Shown here piece by piece: positions 24,973 through 34,467 of a stretch of DNA of 64,000 bases. A model generated the notes under the pieces. That model worked only from the letters and a program-made list of their open reading frames with translations. It was not told the DNA's origin and ran no database searches. The stretch is from Planctomycetota bacterium. GTDB taxonomy: Bacteria; Planctomycetota; UBA1135; UBA2386. Made by a program: the position numbers and the translations under genes. Position 1 is the first letter of the stretch, and each line of letters begins with the position of its first letter. Location of the stretch: NCBI GenBank assembly GCA_016713175.1, contig JADJPQ010000001.1:310001-374000 (forward strand), written 5' to 3'.

Positions 24973-26405
24973 GCGGTTCGACGATCGGGCAGGTTCTCGG
25001 CATCGGCGTGATGGTCGTGGCGGTGGCCGCGGTGGTGGTGACGTCGGGGTTGCACGCGCCGGCGGCGGGGACCGCGGCCGCGACCAGGGCGGCGCCGTAT
25101 CTGCAGGACATCGAGACCGGCGCCGATCATGTCGGTGCCGACGAACTCGCACGCGAACTGCTGGCGGCGCGTGGCGACGTGGTGGTCGTCGATGTGCGGC
25201 CGGCCGAGGAGTTCGCCGCGTGGCATCTGCCGGGTGCGCGTAACCTGACCGTGCCCGAAGTGGTCGGTGCCGCGGGCCAGCAGCTCCTGGCCGGCAAACC
25301 GCGGTTGCTCGTGCTGTGCAGCAACGGGCCGGCGCATCCGGCCCAGGCCTGGGTCGAGTTGCGGCGGCAGGGGCACACCAACGTGCGCGTACTCGACGGC
25401 GGCCTCGATGCCTTCAAGGCCAAGGTGTTGACGCCAGCATCGTTGCAGCCAGGCGCCGACGAAGGGCAGATCCGGGCCGCGGCGATGGGCTTCGCGCTGC
25501 GTCGTGCGTTCTTCCTGGCCGCAGCGAAACCGAATCCGCTGGCGGCCTGGGCAACCGACCCGGCGGAGCTGACGGCGCCGACGGTGGTGTCGACGAAGTG
25601 GCTGCAGCAGCGGCTGGGCAAGGTGGCGATCGTCGACGCGCGCGAGAAGGCGGCCGAGTATGCCGACCTGCATCTGCCGGGAGCGGTGCACCTGCCGGTG
25701 GCCTCGTTGCGCAGCAAGGCCGGCGACCGCGACCTGCATCTGCTGTCGCCACGCGAGCTGGCCGCGAAGTTCGGTGCCGTGGGCATCAGCCGGACGACCC
25801 CGGTGGTCATCTACGCCGAGGACAAGATGCAGGACGCGACGATGGCCGCGCTCGCGTTCGTGCAGGCCGGCCATTCGGCGCTGGCGATCCTCGAAGGCGG
25901 GCTGCTGCGCTGGGCAACCGAGAAGCGGTCGTTGGTGGCGGACGTGCCCGCGCCGGCGGCCGTGGTCTACGAGCCGGGGCGTGACGCCGCGGTGTCGCTC
26001 GACACCGATCAGGTCGCGGCGCAATGGCGCGCGGGCACGGCGATCCTCGACGTGCGGCCGGCCGAAGGGTTCACCGGCGCCAAGTCCACCGAAGCGCGGC
26101 CGGGGCACATCCCGGGCGCCAGGAACCGCGTGTTCACCAAGGACCTGCAGCGCGGTGACGACGGCCATTGGTTCCGCCCGCGAGCCGAACTCGAAGCCGA
26201 GTACGGGGCTCTCGGTCTGCGCGCCGATCAGCCGGTCGTCGTCAGTTGCCGCACCGGCCACACCGCCAGCGAGTCGTACTTCGTGCTGCGCTATCTGCTC
26301 GGCTACCGGCAAGCGCAGTTCTACAACGGATCCTGGACCGAATGGGCGGCGCGCACCGACCTGCCGGCGGCGACCGGCGACGGCAGCAAGGACGAACGCA
26401 AGTGA
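24969..26405 (+). CDS. Triple-rhodanese thiosulfate sulfurtransferase with N-terminal membrane anchor
   Basis: 478 residues. One hydrophobic segment (about 8-27) should anchor it with the catalytic part outside the cytoplasm. Three rhodanese domains: about 55-155 with loop Cys C117 (VLCSNGPAHP), about 205-320 with Ala at position 283 in place of Cys (VIYAEDKMQD), and about 340-460 with C427 (SCRTGHTASE). Domains 2 and 3 resemble a classical tandem rhodanese with an inactive first half and an active second half. It would transfer sulfane sulfur between thiosulfate, persulfide and acceptors, beside the dioxygenase. GTGA overlap with the regulator gene. Confidence 0.92.
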   Translation: MSGSTIGQVLGIGVMVVAVAAVVVTSGLHAPAAGTAAATRAAPYLQDIETGADHVGADELARELLAARGDVVVVDVRPAEEFAAWHLPGARNLTVPEVVGAAGQQLLAGKPRLLVLCSNGPAHPAQAWVELRRQGHTNVRVLDGGLDAFKAKVLTPASLQPGADEGQIRAAAMGFALRRAFFLAAAKPNPLAAWATDPAELTAPTVVSTKWLQQRLGKVAIVDAREKAAEYADLHLPGAVHLPVASLRSKAGDRDLHLLSPRELAAKFGAVGISRTTPVVIYAEDKMQDATMAALAFVQAGHSALAILEGGLLRWATEKRSLVADVPAPAAVVYEPGRDAAVSLDTDQVAAQWRAGTAILDVRPAEGFTGAKSTEARPGHIPGARNRVFTKDLQRGDDGHWFRPRAELEAEYGALGLRADQPVVVSCRTGHTASESYFVLRYLLGYRQAQFYNGSWTEWAARTDLPAATGDGSKDERK

Positions 26406-26767
26406 GCGACCACCCGCCGATCTCCGCGGCGATGCTGGAACGCGTTGCCGAGCAGTTCCGCGCGCTCGGCGAACCGTCGCGTCTGCGGCTGATGAACCTG
26501 CTGTTCTCGGGCGAACTGACCGTCGGCGAACTGGTCGAGGCCTCCGGGCTGTCGCTCGCCAATGTCAGCAAGCACCTGGGGCTGTTGCACCAGGTCGGGT
26601 GGGTGACCCGCCGCAAGGATGGGGTTTCCGTGCGCTACGCCCTGGCGGATGCGCGCACCGTCGCGTTGTGCGAGTTGATGTGCAACCGGGTCCGCGAACG
26701 CGCCGAAGCCGAAGCGGCGCTGACTTCGACCGATCCTGCGACAACAACGCGACGCCGCCGCGGGTAG
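26402..26767 (+). CDS. ArsR/SmtB-family repressor, probable sulfide/persulfide sensor
   Basis: 121 residues from the GTG overlapping the previous stop (GTGA). Winged helix: EQFRALGEPSRLRLMNLLFS, recognition helix LSLANVSKHLGLLHQVGWV, wing RRKDGVSVRYAL. Persulfide sensors of this group (SqrR, BigR) use one Cys in helix 2 and one in helix 5. Here only a C90-x3-C94 pair (ALCELMC) in the C-terminal helix is present and the helix-2 Cys is missing, so any redox chemistry would differ. The metal motif ELCVCDL of ArsR/SmtB is also absent. It probably represses its own operon through the palindrome at 21858-21887. Confidence 0.88.
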   Translation: MSDHPPISAAMLERVAEQFRALGEPSRLRLMNLLFSGELTVGELVEASGLSLANVSKHLGLLHQVGWVTRRKDGVSVRYALADARTVALCELMCNRVRERAEAEAALTSTDPATTTRRRRG

Positions 26768-26779
26768 GCTCTGCGTTCC

Positions 26780-29143
26780 ATGCGCGCCTGGATGTCATCG
26801 TCGTTGTTGTCATTGTTGTCGTTGTCGCTTGCGGCGCTGCCGGCCCAGGAAGATCCCGCTCCCGACACGTTCGGCCACAGCCGTCACGGCGCCGAGTTCG
26901 ACGAAGGCCCGCGGCAGGCGGCGCGCCGGATCGCCGGTCTGAACCCCGACGTGCACTTCCCGGTGGCCGGTCTGTTGCCGGATGCGCAGGAGTTCTTCGA
27001 TCAGGGCATCTGTCAGCAGCACGGCTTCTGGTACTTCGAGGCCGAGCGCAGCTTCCGCCAGGTCGCGCACCTGCAGCCCGATCAGGCGCTGGCCTATTGG
27101 GGCATGGGCGTCGCCAACGTCGAGAATCACCAACGCGCCGCCGGCTTCATCGCGCAGGCAGTGCAGCGAGCCGCGGCGTTGCCCGAACGCGAACGGGCCT
27201 GGGTCGATGCCTGGGCGAAGTTCCATCAGATCTCGGACGACGACCGCACGGCACTGCAGAGTGGCGACAAGGAGAAGGTCGAGACCACGCGCAAGGCGAT
27301 CGTCGAGCGCAGCAAGACTCGCGACGAGAAGCGGCTCGGGCGCGATCTGGTCCGCGACCTCGAGGCGCTCGTCGCGCGCCATCCGGACGATCCCGAGCCG
27401 AAGGCGTTCCTGGCGGTGCAGATCTGGCGCAACGTCGAAGCCGGGCTCGAGATCACCAGTCACGGCGCGGTCGATGCGTTGCTCGATCAGTTGTTCGCGC
27501 AGGCGCCGATGCATCCGGCCCATCACTTTCGCGTGCACCTCTGGGACCACGAGAAGGCCGAACGCGCGCTGGCGTCGGCGGCACTGCTGGGTCGAACCGC
27601 GCCCGGTATCGCGCACCAATGGCACATGGGTGGCCACATCTTCGCCAAACTCGAGCGCCATGCCGAGGCCGCCTGGCAGCAGGAGGCCAGTTCGCGCGTC
27701 GACCACGCGCACATGCAGCGCGATCACGTGCTGCCGTACGAGATCCACAACTATGGGCACAACCAGGAATGGTTGTGCCGCAGCCTGATGCACATCGGCA
27801 AAGGCCACGCCGCGCTCGACCTGGCCAAGAACATGGTCGAACTGCCGCGCCATCCGAAGATGAACCGGGTCGCCGTCGCCGATGACATCGCCGGCTATGG
27901 ACGCCAGCGGCTGATCGATGTGCTGCTCGGCTTCGAGATGTGGGATCAGGTGGTCGCGTGCTGCGACAACGGGTTCCTGGAGCCGACCGACGATCTGCGT
28001 GACCAGGCCAAGCGGCTGCAGCTGTTGGGTACCGCGCAGTTCCGGCTCGGCCGTCAGGATCGCGGCGCGGCGGTGCTCGACGAACTGCAAAGGTTGCTCG
28101 CGAAGGCGCGGGCGGCGCGGGCCACCGCGGTCGATCAGGCGGAAGAGGCGGCCTGGCAGCGCGGTGACGACGCCGGCAAGGTCGGGGCGGCGCGCGACGA
28201 GGCCGGCAAGGAGCCCTCGGAGCGCGTGCGCGACGTCCAGCGGGCGATCGCCGGCCTGCTCGGCGAGCAGGCCCTGGCGACCGGGGACGGCAAAGTGGCG
28301 CTCGAGCACTTCGGCAAGGCCGAGAACGCCACGCCGGCGGCGAAAGCGCTCGCGCAGCAACTGGCCGGCGAGCATGCCAAGGCGATCGAGGAACTGGAGA
28401 AGGCCCTCAAACCCGGCCGCGTGCTGCCGCTGGCCCGTTTGGTGCGCGCGCTGTGGCTTGGCGAGCGCAAGGACGACGCCAAAGCGAAGTTCGAGGAGCT
28501 GCGGAAGCTCGCCGGCACCGCCGATCTCGAGTTCGCGCCGTTGGCCGCGTTGGCCGACATCGCCAGGGAACTCGCGCTGCCCGTCGACTGGCGTCTGCCG
28601 CAGCCGGTTCCCGCCGATGCCGGTGAACGGCCGCCGCTCGACAGCCTGGGACCGTTCCGGTGGTCGCCGACGCAGGCACCGGTGATGTCGTTGCCGCAGA
28701 TCGATGGCGGCACGTTTGCGCTCGCCGAACGCCGGCGGCCGACGCTGCTGGTGTTCTACCTAGGCTTCGAGTGCCTGCACTGCGTCGAGCAGTTGCGGGC
28801 GCTGGCGCCACGGGCCAAGGACTTCGCCGCCGCCGGCATCGACATCGTTGCGATCGGCAACGACGCCGTCGCCTCGGCCGCCGGCAAGCACGCGGCGCTC
28901 GCCGAGGCCGACCGGTTTCCGTTCCCGCTGGCCTGCGACCCGGGGCTGCAGGCGTTCAAGATGTGGCGCGCCTACGACGACTTCGAGGCGATGCCGCTGC
29001 ACAGCACGACCCTGTTGGATGCCGACGGCCGCATCCGATGGCAGGACATTTCGTATCAGCCGTTCACCGAGCTGGATTGGCTGCTGGCGGAGTGCCGCCG
29101 ATTGCTGGTCCTGCCGATGGGAACGGGCGCTGGCAGCAAGTAG
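26780..29143 (+). CDS. Exported TPR protein with C-terminal thioredoxin-fold (AhpC/TSA-like) domain
   Basis: 787 residues. Signal peptide 1-21 (cleavage near LPAQ). Residues about 60-560 are helical TPR-like repeats, e.g. ICQQHGFWYFEAERSFRQVA with LQPDQALAYWGMGVAN, and His-rich segments such as HMGGHIFAKLERHAEAAW. Residues about 620-770 are a peroxiredoxin/thioredoxin-like domain with VFYLGFECLHCVEQL (CxxC) and CDPGLQAFKMWRAYDDFEAM. The final residues are Ser/Gly-rich. It could act in periplasmic thiol handling, possibly downstream of the sulfide operon 13 bp upstream, but no function is established. Confidence 0.85.
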   Translation: MRAWMSSSLLSLLSLSLAALPAQEDPAPDTFGHSRHGAEFDEGPRQAARRIAGLNPDVHFPVAGLLPDAQEFFDQGICQQHGFWYFEAERSFRQVAHLQPDQALAYWGMGVANVENHQRAAGFIAQAVQRAAALPERERAWVDAWAKFHQISDDDRTALQSGDKEKVETTRKAIVERSKTRDEKRLGRDLVRDLEALVARHPDDPEPKAFLAVQIWRNVEAGLEITSHGAVDALLDQLFAQAPMHPAHHFRVHLWDHEKAERALASAALLGRTAPGIAHQWHMGGHIFAKLERHAEAAWQQEASSRVDHAHMQRDHVLPYEIHNYGHNQEWLCRSLMHIGKGHAALDLAKNMVELPRHPKMNRVAVADDIAGYGRQRLIDVLLGFEMWDQVVACCDNGFLEPTDDLRDQAKRLQLLGTAQFRLGRQDRGAAVLDELQRLLAKARAARATAVDQAEEAAWQRGDDAGKVGAARDEAGKEPSERVRDVQRAIAGLLGEQALATGDGKVALEHFGKAENATPAAKALAQQLAGEHAKAIEELEKALKPGRVLPLARLVRALWLGERKDDAKAKFEELRKLAGTADLEFAPLAALADIARELALPVDWRLPQPVPADAGERPPLDSLGPFRWSPTQAPVMSLPQIDGGTFALAERRRPTLLVFYLGFECLHCVEQLRALAPRAKDFAAAGIDIVAIGNDAVASAAGKHAALAEADRFPFPLACDPGLQAFKMWRAYDDFEAMPLHSTTLLDADGRIRWQDISYQPFTELDWLLAECRRLLVLPMGTGAGSK

Positions 29144-29273
29144 TTCCGCTGGGCCGCAACGTCGCGGGACGGGACTGTCCATCGCGCGCGCGTGCCGTAT
29201 CCTTCTCCGCCCCCTGACTGCGCCCGATCGCCTGCATCGCGCGCCACCACGAACCCGTCCTTTCCGAGGTCTC

Positions 29274-31154
29274 ATGCGTCTGTCCGCGACGATTCTGCCT
29301 GCGCTCCTGATGGGGCTCTGTTCCTTGCCCGCCCAGCAAGTGCCAACCGGCTTCACGATCGACACGCTGGTGTCGAGCCTGCCTTCGCCGCTGGACTTCT
29401 GCTGGCTGCCCGATGGCCGCATCCTGATCTGCAACCAGGCCGGCCAGATCACGGTCTACAACGGGGCCTCGTCGGCGACCATCGGCACGGTGCCCTCGAT
29501 CGAGACCGGTTCGGAGAAAGGGCTGCTGAGCATCTGCGCCGATCCGCTGTTCGGTACCAACGGCTACATCTACGTCTGGTATTCGAGCACGGCCGATGCG
29601 TTCATGCATCTGGACCGGTTCACGGTCACCGGTGACCTGGCCAACCCGAACAGCAACAATCTGACGCTGAGCACCGCCACGCGCCGCGTGATCCTCGGCA
29701 ACGCCGCCGACAGTGCGTTCAACCACAACGGCGGCACCTGCCGCTTCGGCCCGGACGGGCGGCTGTATCTGTCGATCGGCGACGATGCCAGCCAGTGCCA
29801 GGCGCAGAACGTCACCACCATGCAGGGTGCCCTGTTGCGCATGGACGTCAGCACGCTGCCGGCTGGCGGGTCGACCACCGCCCCGACCGCGACGCAACTC
29901 GATCCGGGCGACAACCCGTTGAGCACTGCGACCGACTTCAGCCAGCTCGTGCTGTGCAGCGGTCTGCGCAACCCGTACCGGTTCAACGTCGATCCGACCA
30001 CCGGCAACCTGTACATCGCCGACGTCGGCCAGAACTCGCAGGAGGAGCTGGACGAGTACGTCTACAACTCCGGCGCGCTGACGCTGGCGAACTACGGCTG
30101 GCCGTGGCGTGAAGGCACGTCGGGTTACTCGTCGTGCACCGGCTCGCAGCCGGCCGTTCTCGGGCCGATGGTCGGCGTGCCGCAGGGCGGTTCGTGGTTG
30201 TCCATCATGGGTGGACCGCGTTATCGCAACTTCGGCGGGCAATACGGTTTCGGCGCCGCCTACGAGAACTCGGTGTTCTACGGCGACTACTACTCCGGCC
30301 ACATCCGCCGGCTGGTCCAGGTCGGTGGCGTCTGGCAGACGGCCGCGGCGGTGCCGGGCCAGCCCAGCGCGACCAACTGGGGCCAGGGCTTCAACAACTA
30401 CACTGGCCTGCAGAACGGACTGGACGGCGCGCTCTACTTCGTCACCCATTCGGGCTCCGGCACGCTGAAGCGCATCCGGCCGCTCGGCCCGGTCAATCAG
30501 GTCATCGCCGTCTCCGGCGGCAACCAGATCGTGCCGGCCGGTGAACCGTTCCCGTCGCCCGTGGTCGTCCGTCTCGAGGATCCGAACGGCAACCCGATCG
30601 TCGGCGGTCCAGTCAGCTTCACCGTCACTGGCCCGGCGACGCTGTCGACGACCAATCCGGTGCTGACCGACGGCAACGGCACCGCGCAGACCAGCGTCAC
30701 CGCGACCAACTTCGGCGGCGCGATCACGGTCAATGCCACGACGCCAGGCAACCCGACGCCGACGCCGACCAGCGGGTTGTTCTCGCGCAAGTTGACTCTG
30801 GCCGGAACCCCGACACTGGTCGTGTTGTCGATCACCAACTCGACCACCGCGGTGCCGGCGACCACGCCGTTCATCCTGATGGCGTCGCAGCCGGGCATCC
30901 CGCCGCTGATGACGCCGATCGGCCCGATCTGCACCGACCCGGCCAACCCGGCGACGATCGTGTTCGAGGACAGCATCGGCATCTTCGGCAACATCAGCTA
31001 CAGCGGCACCGGCGCGATCGGCACGCCCAGCCTGACCAAGATCTACAACGTCCCCGCCGGTGTGCTGACCGGTTTGCGACTGAGCTTCCAGGCGGTCGGC
31101 TTCGATGGCGTCCGCGGCATGATCCGGACCAACTGCGAGACGCGGCAGTTCTGA
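29274..31154 (+). CDS. Secreted PQQ-dependent sugar-dehydrogenase-like beta-propeller (GSDH/SGL)
   Basis: 626 residues from the ATG at 29274 (GAGG upstream); signal peptide 1-20 ending SLPAQ. Propeller (about 20-420) with family blocks TGSEKGLLSICADPLFG, FNHNGGTCRFGPDGRLYLSI, SGLRNPYRFNVDPTTGN and IADVGQNSQEELDEY, matching soluble glucose/aldose dehydrogenases. An Ig-like domain (about 425-510, VRLEDPNGNPIVGGPVSFTV) and the exported-protein C-terminal domain (about 515-626) follow. Many such proteins bind calcium and may lack activity; whether PQQ binds cannot be decided here. Confidence 0.87.
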   Translation: MRLSATILPALLMGLCSLPAQQVPTGFTIDTLVSSLPSPLDFCWLPDGRILICNQAGQITVYNGASSATIGTVPSIETGSEKGLLSICADPLFGTNGYIYVWYSSTADAFMHLDRFTVTGDLANPNSNNLTLSTATRRVILGNAADSAFNHNGGTCRFGPDGRLYLSIGDDASQCQAQNVTTMQGALLRMDVSTLPAGGSTTAPTATQLDPGDNPLSTATDFSQLVLCSGLRNPYRFNVDPTTGNLYIADVGQNSQEELDEYVYNSGALTLANYGWPWREGTSGYSSCTGSQPAVLGPMVGVPQGGSWLSIMGGPRYRNFGGQYGFGAAYENSVFYGDYYSGHIRRLVQVGGVWQTAAAVPGQPSATNWGQGFNNYTGLQNGLDGALYFVTHSGSGTLKRIRPLGPVNQVIAVSGGNQIVPAGEPFPSPVVVRLEDPNGNPIVGGPVSFTVTGPATLSTTNPVLTDGNGTAQTSVTATNFGGAITVNATTPGNPTPTPTSGLFSRKLTLAGTPTLVVLSITNSTTAVPATTPFILMASQPGIPPLMTPIGPICTDPANPATIVFEDSIGIFGNISYSGTGAIGTPSLTKIYNVPAGVLTGLRLSFQAVGFDGVRGMIRTNCETRQF

Positions 31155-31179
31155 ACGGGGCCGTTGCGGTGCGCTGCGT

Positions 31180-32463
31180 TCAGATCGCGGCGTGCCGCCG
31201 GCTCAGGCACACGGTCACCAGCAGCAGCGCCACGTCGCACGCGGTGACCAGGTAGAGCGAGTTGGCGACCTCGGCGACACCGTCGCCGAGGAGCTCGCCG
31301 CCGATGCCGCACAGCGCCAGCACGAGCGCGAGCAGCAGCCACGCCGGTCGCGGCGATGACTGTTCGCGGCCTTGCTGCAGCAGCAGCACGAATGTCGGCA
31401 GCAGCGCCACGTGGTGTGCCTTCCACGACAGCGGCGACAGCAGCACCGACAGCACGAAGGCCGCCGCCAGCACCCAGGTGCGCGAGGTGGCGCCGGCCGG
31501 TTCGCCGCGCGCGCGCCAGGCGACGGTGGCCACGGCACCGAACGCGGTCAGCGCGAGTGCCCGAGTGCACCAGGTCACCAGGGTCGGATCCAGGCCAAGA
31601 CCGCGAGGTGGTGCAAGCGCAACCCGCACGGCGAACTCGGGCGGCACGTCGCCGAGCCAGCGCGCGACGGCACAACGCAGCGACTGGTTCATCCACTCGA
31701 ACTCCGGGAAGCCGGCGGCCGGCACCAGGAACGCATCGGTCTGGGTTGCCAGCGCCCACGAACCGGACAGCCATCGCCACCACGGCGCCAGGTCGCCGCG
31801 CAGCAGCGCGACGCTCGCGACGACCGCCACGGCACCCGCCAGCAGTGCGTGCAGCACAGTGCGCCGATGACCGAGCAGCAGGAGGATCGGCAGCAGCCAG
31901 ATCTGGGTCGGCTTGGTCGCCAGCGACAACCCGAGCAGCCAGCCGCCCCGCGCCGGCTGGCCGCGTTCGGCCAGCGCGAACGCCAGCGTGCACAGACCGA
32001 GGTTCAGCAGATTGCCGCCGCCGCCATGCATGTCGCGCAACACGAACCGGCTGCCCATCAGCAGTGCCAGCAGGAACAACAGGTGCATTGCCAGAGGGCT
32101 CGGTGGCGCGCGGCCAAGACCAACACGCCGCAGGCCGACGAACAGGGCGATCAATGCCGCCACTTGCAGCAGGCCCCAGGTGGCGCGTGCCGCGCGCAGG
32201 CCGGCGACGTCGGCGAGCACCGCGAACGGCGCGGTCAGCAGGCCGAAACTCGGCGGATACGGTGCGTGCAGTGGCCGTTCCGGGGCGTCGGGATCCGAGC
32301 GCCATGGTGCGTACGGGTCCTGGCCGTGCAACAGCCGCCGGCCGAACTCGAGGTGGTCGACGATCACGCCGCGATGCGGCTTGCGATCGACCGCGCGCGC
32401 GATCAGCGTGATCGCCAGCAGCGACCAGACCAGCAGCAGCACCCGGCGAGTCGTCGGCGACAC
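31180..32463 (-). CDS. GT87/DUF2029-family membrane glycosyltransferase
   Basis: 427 residues starting at GTG. About 10 hydrophobic helices; a GT-C type first loop with DHLEFGRRLLHGQDPYAPW and YPPSFGLLTAPFAVL, and the conserved GLSLATKPTQIWLLP. These match polyprenol-phosphate-sugar-using mannosyltransferase-like proteins (DUF2029). It probably adds a sugar to a lipid or surface glycan from the outer face of the inner membrane. It converges with the dehydrogenase-like gene and is divergent from btpA. Confidence 0.85.
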   Translation of the reverse strand: MSPTTRRVLLLVWSLLAITLIARAVDRKPHRGVIVDHLEFGRRLLHGQDPYAPWRSDPDAPERPLHAPYPPSFGLLTAPFAVLADVAGLRAARATWGLLQVAALIALFVGLRRVGLGRAPPSPLAMHLLFLLALLMGSRFVLRDMHGGGGNLLNLGLCTLAFALAERGQPARGGWLLGLSLATKPTQIWLLPILLLLGHRRTVLHALLAGAVAVVASVALLRGDLAPWWRWLSGSWALATQTDAFLVPAAGFPEFEWMNQSLRCAVARWLGDVPPEFAVRVALAPPRGLGLDPTLVTWCTRALALTAFGAVATVAWRARGEPAGATSRTWVLAAAFVLSVLLSPLSWKAHHVALLPTFVLLLQQGREQSSPRPAWLLLALVLALCGIGGELLGDGVAEVANSLYLVTACDVALLLVTVCLSRRHAAI

Positions 32464-32545
32464 GTGGTCGTTCTAACGCGCGGGCGGAGTTGCGGCCATT
32501 GCCGTCACCCTGGCGCCGACCGCGGTGCGCGCCGATGCTGTCATC

Positions 32546-33355
32546 ATGACCAAGCCCCTGCTCGGCGTCGTGCACCTGCGGCCGTTGCCGTCTGCGGCCC
32601 GCTTCACTTCGATGGCTGACGTGCTGGATGCGGCGCTGGCCGATGCGCGGGCGCTGCACCAGGGCGGGGTCGACGGCATCGTGGTCGAGAACTTCGGCGA
32701 CGCGCCGTTCCACAAAGGCACCAGCGCCGATCCCGTGCCGCCCGACGTCCCGGCCGGACTGGCGCTGGTCGCGCACCGGATCCGAGCCGAACTGGAGCTG
32801 CCGGTCGCGATCAACTGTCTGCGCAACGATGGTGTCGCGGCCATGGCGGCGGCCGCGGTTGCGGGCGCGCGGTGGATCCGGGTCAACGTCTGGAGCGGCG
32901 CCTACTGCACCGACCAGGGTGTCATCGAAGGCGAGGCCGCGCGCGTGCTGGCGTGGCGCCAACGCCTCGATCGCCGCGTACAGGTGCTGGCCGACTTCCT
33001 GGTCAAGCACGCGCTGCCGCTGGTGCCGTTCGACACCGCCACCGCCGCCAAGGATCTGGCCGAACGTTCGGGCGCCGATGGCATGATCCTGTCCGGAACG
33101 CGCACCGGCGAACCGGTCGATGTCGCGTTGTTCGACACCGTGCGTGCGGCGGTGGGGCAGTTCCCGATCTGGATCGGTTCCGGGTTGACGCCGGACAACG
33201 CCGCGGCGCTGTGGCCGCGCTGCGATGGCGCGATCGTCGGCACGTTCGTCAAGCGCGATGGCCGGGTCGGCGAACGGGTCGACGTGCGGCGCGTCCGGGC
33301 ACTGCGCGCCGCCTGTCCGGCGTCGGCGCCGCCGCGCCCACGCCGTCGCGGATGA
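32546..33355 (+). CDS. BtpA/SgcQ-family TIM-barrel protein
   Basis: 269 residues from the ATG at 32546; a GTG at 32525 is a weaker alternative. Family blocks are LLGVVHLRPLPSAARF, GGVDGIVVENFGDAPF, INCLRNDGVAAMAAAAVAGA, IRVNVWSGAYCTDQG, GADGMILSGTRTG and WIGSGLTPDNAA. BtpA stabilises photosystem I in cyanobacteria; relatives in other bacteria are thought to be phosphoribosyl-binding TIM-barrel enzymes of unknown reaction. There is no photosynthesis gene here. The following glycosyltransferase starts 40 bp downstream and is probably co-transcribed. Confidence 0.88.
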   Translation: MTKPLLGVVHLRPLPSAARFTSMADVLDAALADARALHQGGVDGIVVENFGDAPFHKGTSADPVPPDVPAGLALVAHRIRAELELPVAINCLRNDGVAAMAAAAVAGARWIRVNVWSGAYCTDQGVIEGEAARVLAWRQRLDRRVQVLADFLVKHALPLVPFDTATAAKDLAERSGADGMILSGTRTGEPVDVALFDTVRAAVGQFPIWIGSGLTPDNAAALWPRCDGAIVGTFVKRDGRVGERVDVRRVRALRAACPASAPPRPRRRG

Positions 33356-33395
33356 CATCAGGAACGAACCCGATTCCGGCCGAAAACCTTGTCGG

Positions 33396-34409
33396 ATGAA
33401 GGTCTTGCTGCTGACGCCGTCGCCGACCGCCGTGCACCTCGGTGGGGCCGCGACCACGGCGCGCTACCGCGATGGACTGCAGGCGCGTGGGCATCTGTGC
33501 GAACTGTCCGGCGGCACTGCCGAAGGCGGTCTGAAGGTGTCGCTGGCCGGCACCGTCGGTCGTTTCAAGCCCGATCTGGTGCACGCCCACGATGTCGCGC
33601 GCAGCGGCCTGCAGTTGCTGGGTCTGCGGTTGCCATGGGTCGTGTCGCTGAGCGGCGAGGACCTGCACTCCGACATGGTCGACGACCATCGCGGTCCGTT
33701 GGTCTGCGAGGTGTTGCGCCACGCCCATCGCGTGCTGGTGCCCAATCCGGAAGCGGCTGCCCTGGTCGAGGAACGGGTGCCGGACACGGTCGGCAAGATC
33801 GATGTCGTGCCTCGCGCCGCGCAGCGGTTGCCGATCGATGGCACCGACCTGCGCCGTTCGCTCGGCATCCCGCGACAGCGGTTCCTGATCCTGTTGCCCG
33901 GCGGGTTGCGACCGGTCAAGGGGCAGCACCGGGCAATGTCGCTGGTGCGGGTGTTGCGTGCGGCCGGCGCCGATGTCGAGATGATCGTCGTCGGGCCGGA
34001 ACAGGACCCCGTCTACGCGCAGGAACTGCGCGCGCAATGCGAACGCGAAGCGGGCATCCGGTTGCTGCCAACGCTGGCGCACGACCGCATGGGCGCGGCC
34101 TACCAGGATGCCGACGTGGTGCTCAGCACCTCGCTGTGCGAAGGTTGCGCGCCGACCCTGCTCGAAGCCGGCATTCTCGGCCGCCCGATCGTCGCTGCCG
34201 ACGTGCCCGGCAACCGCGAGTTGATCCGGCACAAGGAGACCGGGTTGTTGTTCGCGACCGAGGAGCAGATGGCGCAGCAGATCCTGGCGCTGTACCGCAA
34301 CCGGTCGGCGGCAGGGGCGCTCGGCGTCCGGATCCGGGAGGACTTCCAGCGGCGCTTCCCGGCCGAACAGGAGATCGCCAGCCTGCTGTCCGCGTACGCA
34401 GCGGCGTGA
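33396..34409 (+). CDS. Family 4 glycosyltransferase (GT-B fold)
   Basis: 337 residues. The N-terminal Rossmann half has MKVLLLTPSPTAVHLGGAAT, LVHAHDVARSG and WVVSLSGEDLHSD. The C-terminal half has the donor-binding series LLPGGLRPVKGQHRAM, MIVVGPEQDP, YQDADVVLSTSLCEGCAPTL and LEAGILGRPIVAADVPGNRE (E-x7-E). It is a retaining nucleotide-sugar transferase of the GT4 kind, cytoplasmic or membrane-attached. Acceptor unknown. The frame is open upstream, but that part overlaps btpA out of frame. Confidence 0.92.
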   Translation: MKVLLLTPSPTAVHLGGAATTARYRDGLQARGHLCELSGGTAEGGLKVSLAGTVGRFKPDLVHAHDVARSGLQLLGLRLPWVVSLSGEDLHSDMVDDHRGPLVCEVLRHAHRVLVPNPEAAALVEERVPDTVGKIDVVPRAAQRLPIDGTDLRRSLGIPRQRFLILLPGGLRPVKGQHRAMSLVRVLRAAGADVEMIVVGPEQDPVYAQELRAQCEREAGIRLLPTLAHDRMGAAYQDADVVLSTSLCEGCAPTLLEAGILGRPIVAADVPGNRELIRHKETGLLFATEEQMAQQILALYRNRSAAGALGVRIREDFQRRFPAEQEIASLLSAYAAA

Positions 34410-34467
34410 AGCAGCAAGCTGGCGGTGCTGTCGCAACGGCGGTCCCGGGACGCTACCGTTGGCCGGC

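Noticed and set aside
32546..33355. BtpA as evidence of photosynthesis
   Set aside because: The family is widespread in non-photosynthetic bacteria and no photosynthesis genes are present.
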